Shown piece after piece: positions 63,336 through 64,000 of a DNA stretch of 64,000 nucleotides. Origin of the DNA: Tropicimonas_B omnivorans (GTDB taxonomy: Bacteria; Pseudomonadota; Alphaproteobacteria; Rhodobacterales; Rhodobacteraceae); assembly GCF_031846565.1 (NCBI RefSeq), contig NZ_JAVRHL010000001.1:558001-622000 (forward strand). Reading direction: 5' to 3'. The position numbers and the translations under genes were made by a program. The notes beneath the pieces are model-generated. The model was given only the letters and a program-made list of their open reading frames with translations, was not told the DNA's origin and made no database searches. Each line of letters begins with the position of its first letter. Position 1 is the stretch's first letter.

Positions 63336-64000
63336 TCAGCCGATCGCCACGGCCTTCACGTCGTCATCGATATGGGCGAGGTACTGCTCGAAATTCTCGG
63401 CGAACATGTCCACCAGCTTGGAGGCCTGCGCATCGTAGGCCGCAGGATCGTCCCAGGTGGAGCGCGGATCCAGAAGGCCGTCGTCCACGCCCCGGACGGA
63501 GACCGGGACCTGGAAGCCGAAATTGGAATCCTTCCGGAAGTCCGAATCGTTGAGCGAGCCATCGAGTGCCGCGGTCAGCAGCGCGCGGGTCGCCTTGATC
63601 GGCATCCGGCTCCCGGTGCCGTAGGCGCCGCCGGTCCAGCCGGTATTCACCAGCCAGCAGGTCGCCCCATGCTCGGCGATCTTGCCGCGCAGGAGCTCCC
63701 CGTAGACTTCCGGCCGGCGCGGCATGAAGGGCGCGCCGAAGCAGGTCGAGAAGGTCGGCTCCGGCTCGGTCACGCCACGCTCGGTGCCGGCGACCTTCGA
63801 GGTGAAGCCCGACAGGAAGTGGTACATCGCCTGCGCCGGGGTCAGCCGCGCGATGGGGGGAAGCACGCCGAACGCATCGCAGGTCAGCATGATGATGTTC
63901 TTGGGGTGCCCGCCGAGACCGGTCTCGGAGGCGTTGGTGATGTAGTCCAGCGGATAGGCGCAGCGCATGTTCGCGGTCAGGCTGTCATCCTCGAAATCGA
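63336..64000 (-). CDS. pckA: Phosphoenolpyruvate carboxykinase (ATP), C-terminal part
   Basis: Gluconeogenic enzyme converting oxaloacetate to PEP with ATP. Present are the C-terminal 221 residues: DDSLTANMRCAYPLDYI, the LTCDAFGVLPP segment, GATCWLVNTGWTGGAYGTGSRMPIK and a C-terminal helix. The N-terminal half, including the P-loop, lies beyond base 64000. Identification is certain from the motifs. Confidence 0.95.
   Translation of the reverse strand, partial: DFEDDSLTANMRCAYPLDYITNASETGLGGHPKNIIMLTCDAFGVLPPIARLTPAQAMYHFLSGFTSKVAGTERGVTEPEPTFSTCFGAPFMPRRPEVYGELLRGKIAEHGATCWLVNTGWTGGAYGTGSRMPIKATRALLTAALDGSLNDSDFRKDSNFGFQVPVSVRGVDDGLLDPRSTWDDPAAYDAQASKLVDMFAENFEQYLAHIDDDVKAVAIG

Overview
The window is about 64 kb of high-GC, densely coded bacterial chromosome. 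Gene order and families fit an alphaproteobacterium of the Rhodobacterales (Roseobacter/Paracoccus type). The signs are gshA beside rsmE and ubiA, moaE-moaD-pgsA in a row, a DUF1523 protein, SelD fused to an FAD oxidoreductase, and many FCD-type GntR regulators with family-5 ABC transporters. That placement is inference from family content. I see no rRNA, phage, transposase, integrase or CRISPR array.

Layout. (1) 1-15.4 kb is mostly housekeeping: gshA (cut by the left edge), rsmE, ubiA, two OmpA-like envelope proteins, moaED, pgsA, a LysR regulator, a solute-binding protein, the SelD fusion, an elongator tRNA-Met, a NUDIX hydrolase and a Pit phosphate transporter. (2) 15.5-31.8 kb is a catabolic island. 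It carries a TIGR04076 protein, an M14 peptidase, a complete family-5 ABC importer split over two divergent transcripts, an EamA permease, an alpha/beta hydrolase, an FCD-GntR regulator, hydantoinase/oxoprolinase HyuA-HyuB, an aldo/keto reductase and a kynureninase-like PLP enzyme. A perfect palindrome TTTGATA-CGA-TATCAAA sits between the -35 and -10 of the hyuB/AKR promoter, and a close copy precedes the TIGR04076 gene. (3) 31.8-42.8 kb holds an SDR, a GNAT, a divergent tryptophan-2,3-dioxygenase homologue, an Lrp regulator, an operon of DadA-type oxidase, PF20091 hydrolase and aminotransferase, a RidA, a second GntR, an isatin-hydrolase-like cyclase-family enzyme and a MarR. (4) 42.8-55.1 kb is an aromatic/CoA catabolic block: indolepyruvate oxidoreductase (fused alpha subunit with ferredoxin domain, then beta subunit), an LLM flavin oxygenase, RidA and thioesterase operon, a 762-aa 2-aminobenzoyl-CoA/salicylyl-CoA monooxygenase-reductase fusion with an SDR, a second thioesterase, a cupin, a fumarylacetoacetase-family hydrolase, an SDR and a MarR. 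A motif close to TTCARGTNTAAARC recurs in four of the intergenic regions of this block, including upstream of the MarR gene. (5) 55.2-64 kb returns to general functions: a molybdopterin-domain protein with a hybrid histidine kinase, DUF1523, a lipid kinase, a phosphoesterase, DgoK, GalM, TauE and pckA (cut by the right edge).

Reading of the whole. Sections 2-4 look like a large catabolic island for indole, tryptophan-derived or aminobenzoyl compounds: transamination to indolepyruvate, oxidative decarboxylation to an acyl-CoA, isatin or formyl-amide hydrolysis, lactam opening by HyuAB, and dearomatisation of 2-aminobenzoyl-CoA. No aryl-CoA ligase lies in the window and no substrate is proven, so this route is a hypothesis. 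The best leads are the three families of repeated operator-like sites and the TDO homologue that has lost the usual substrate-binding glycine-rich loop.
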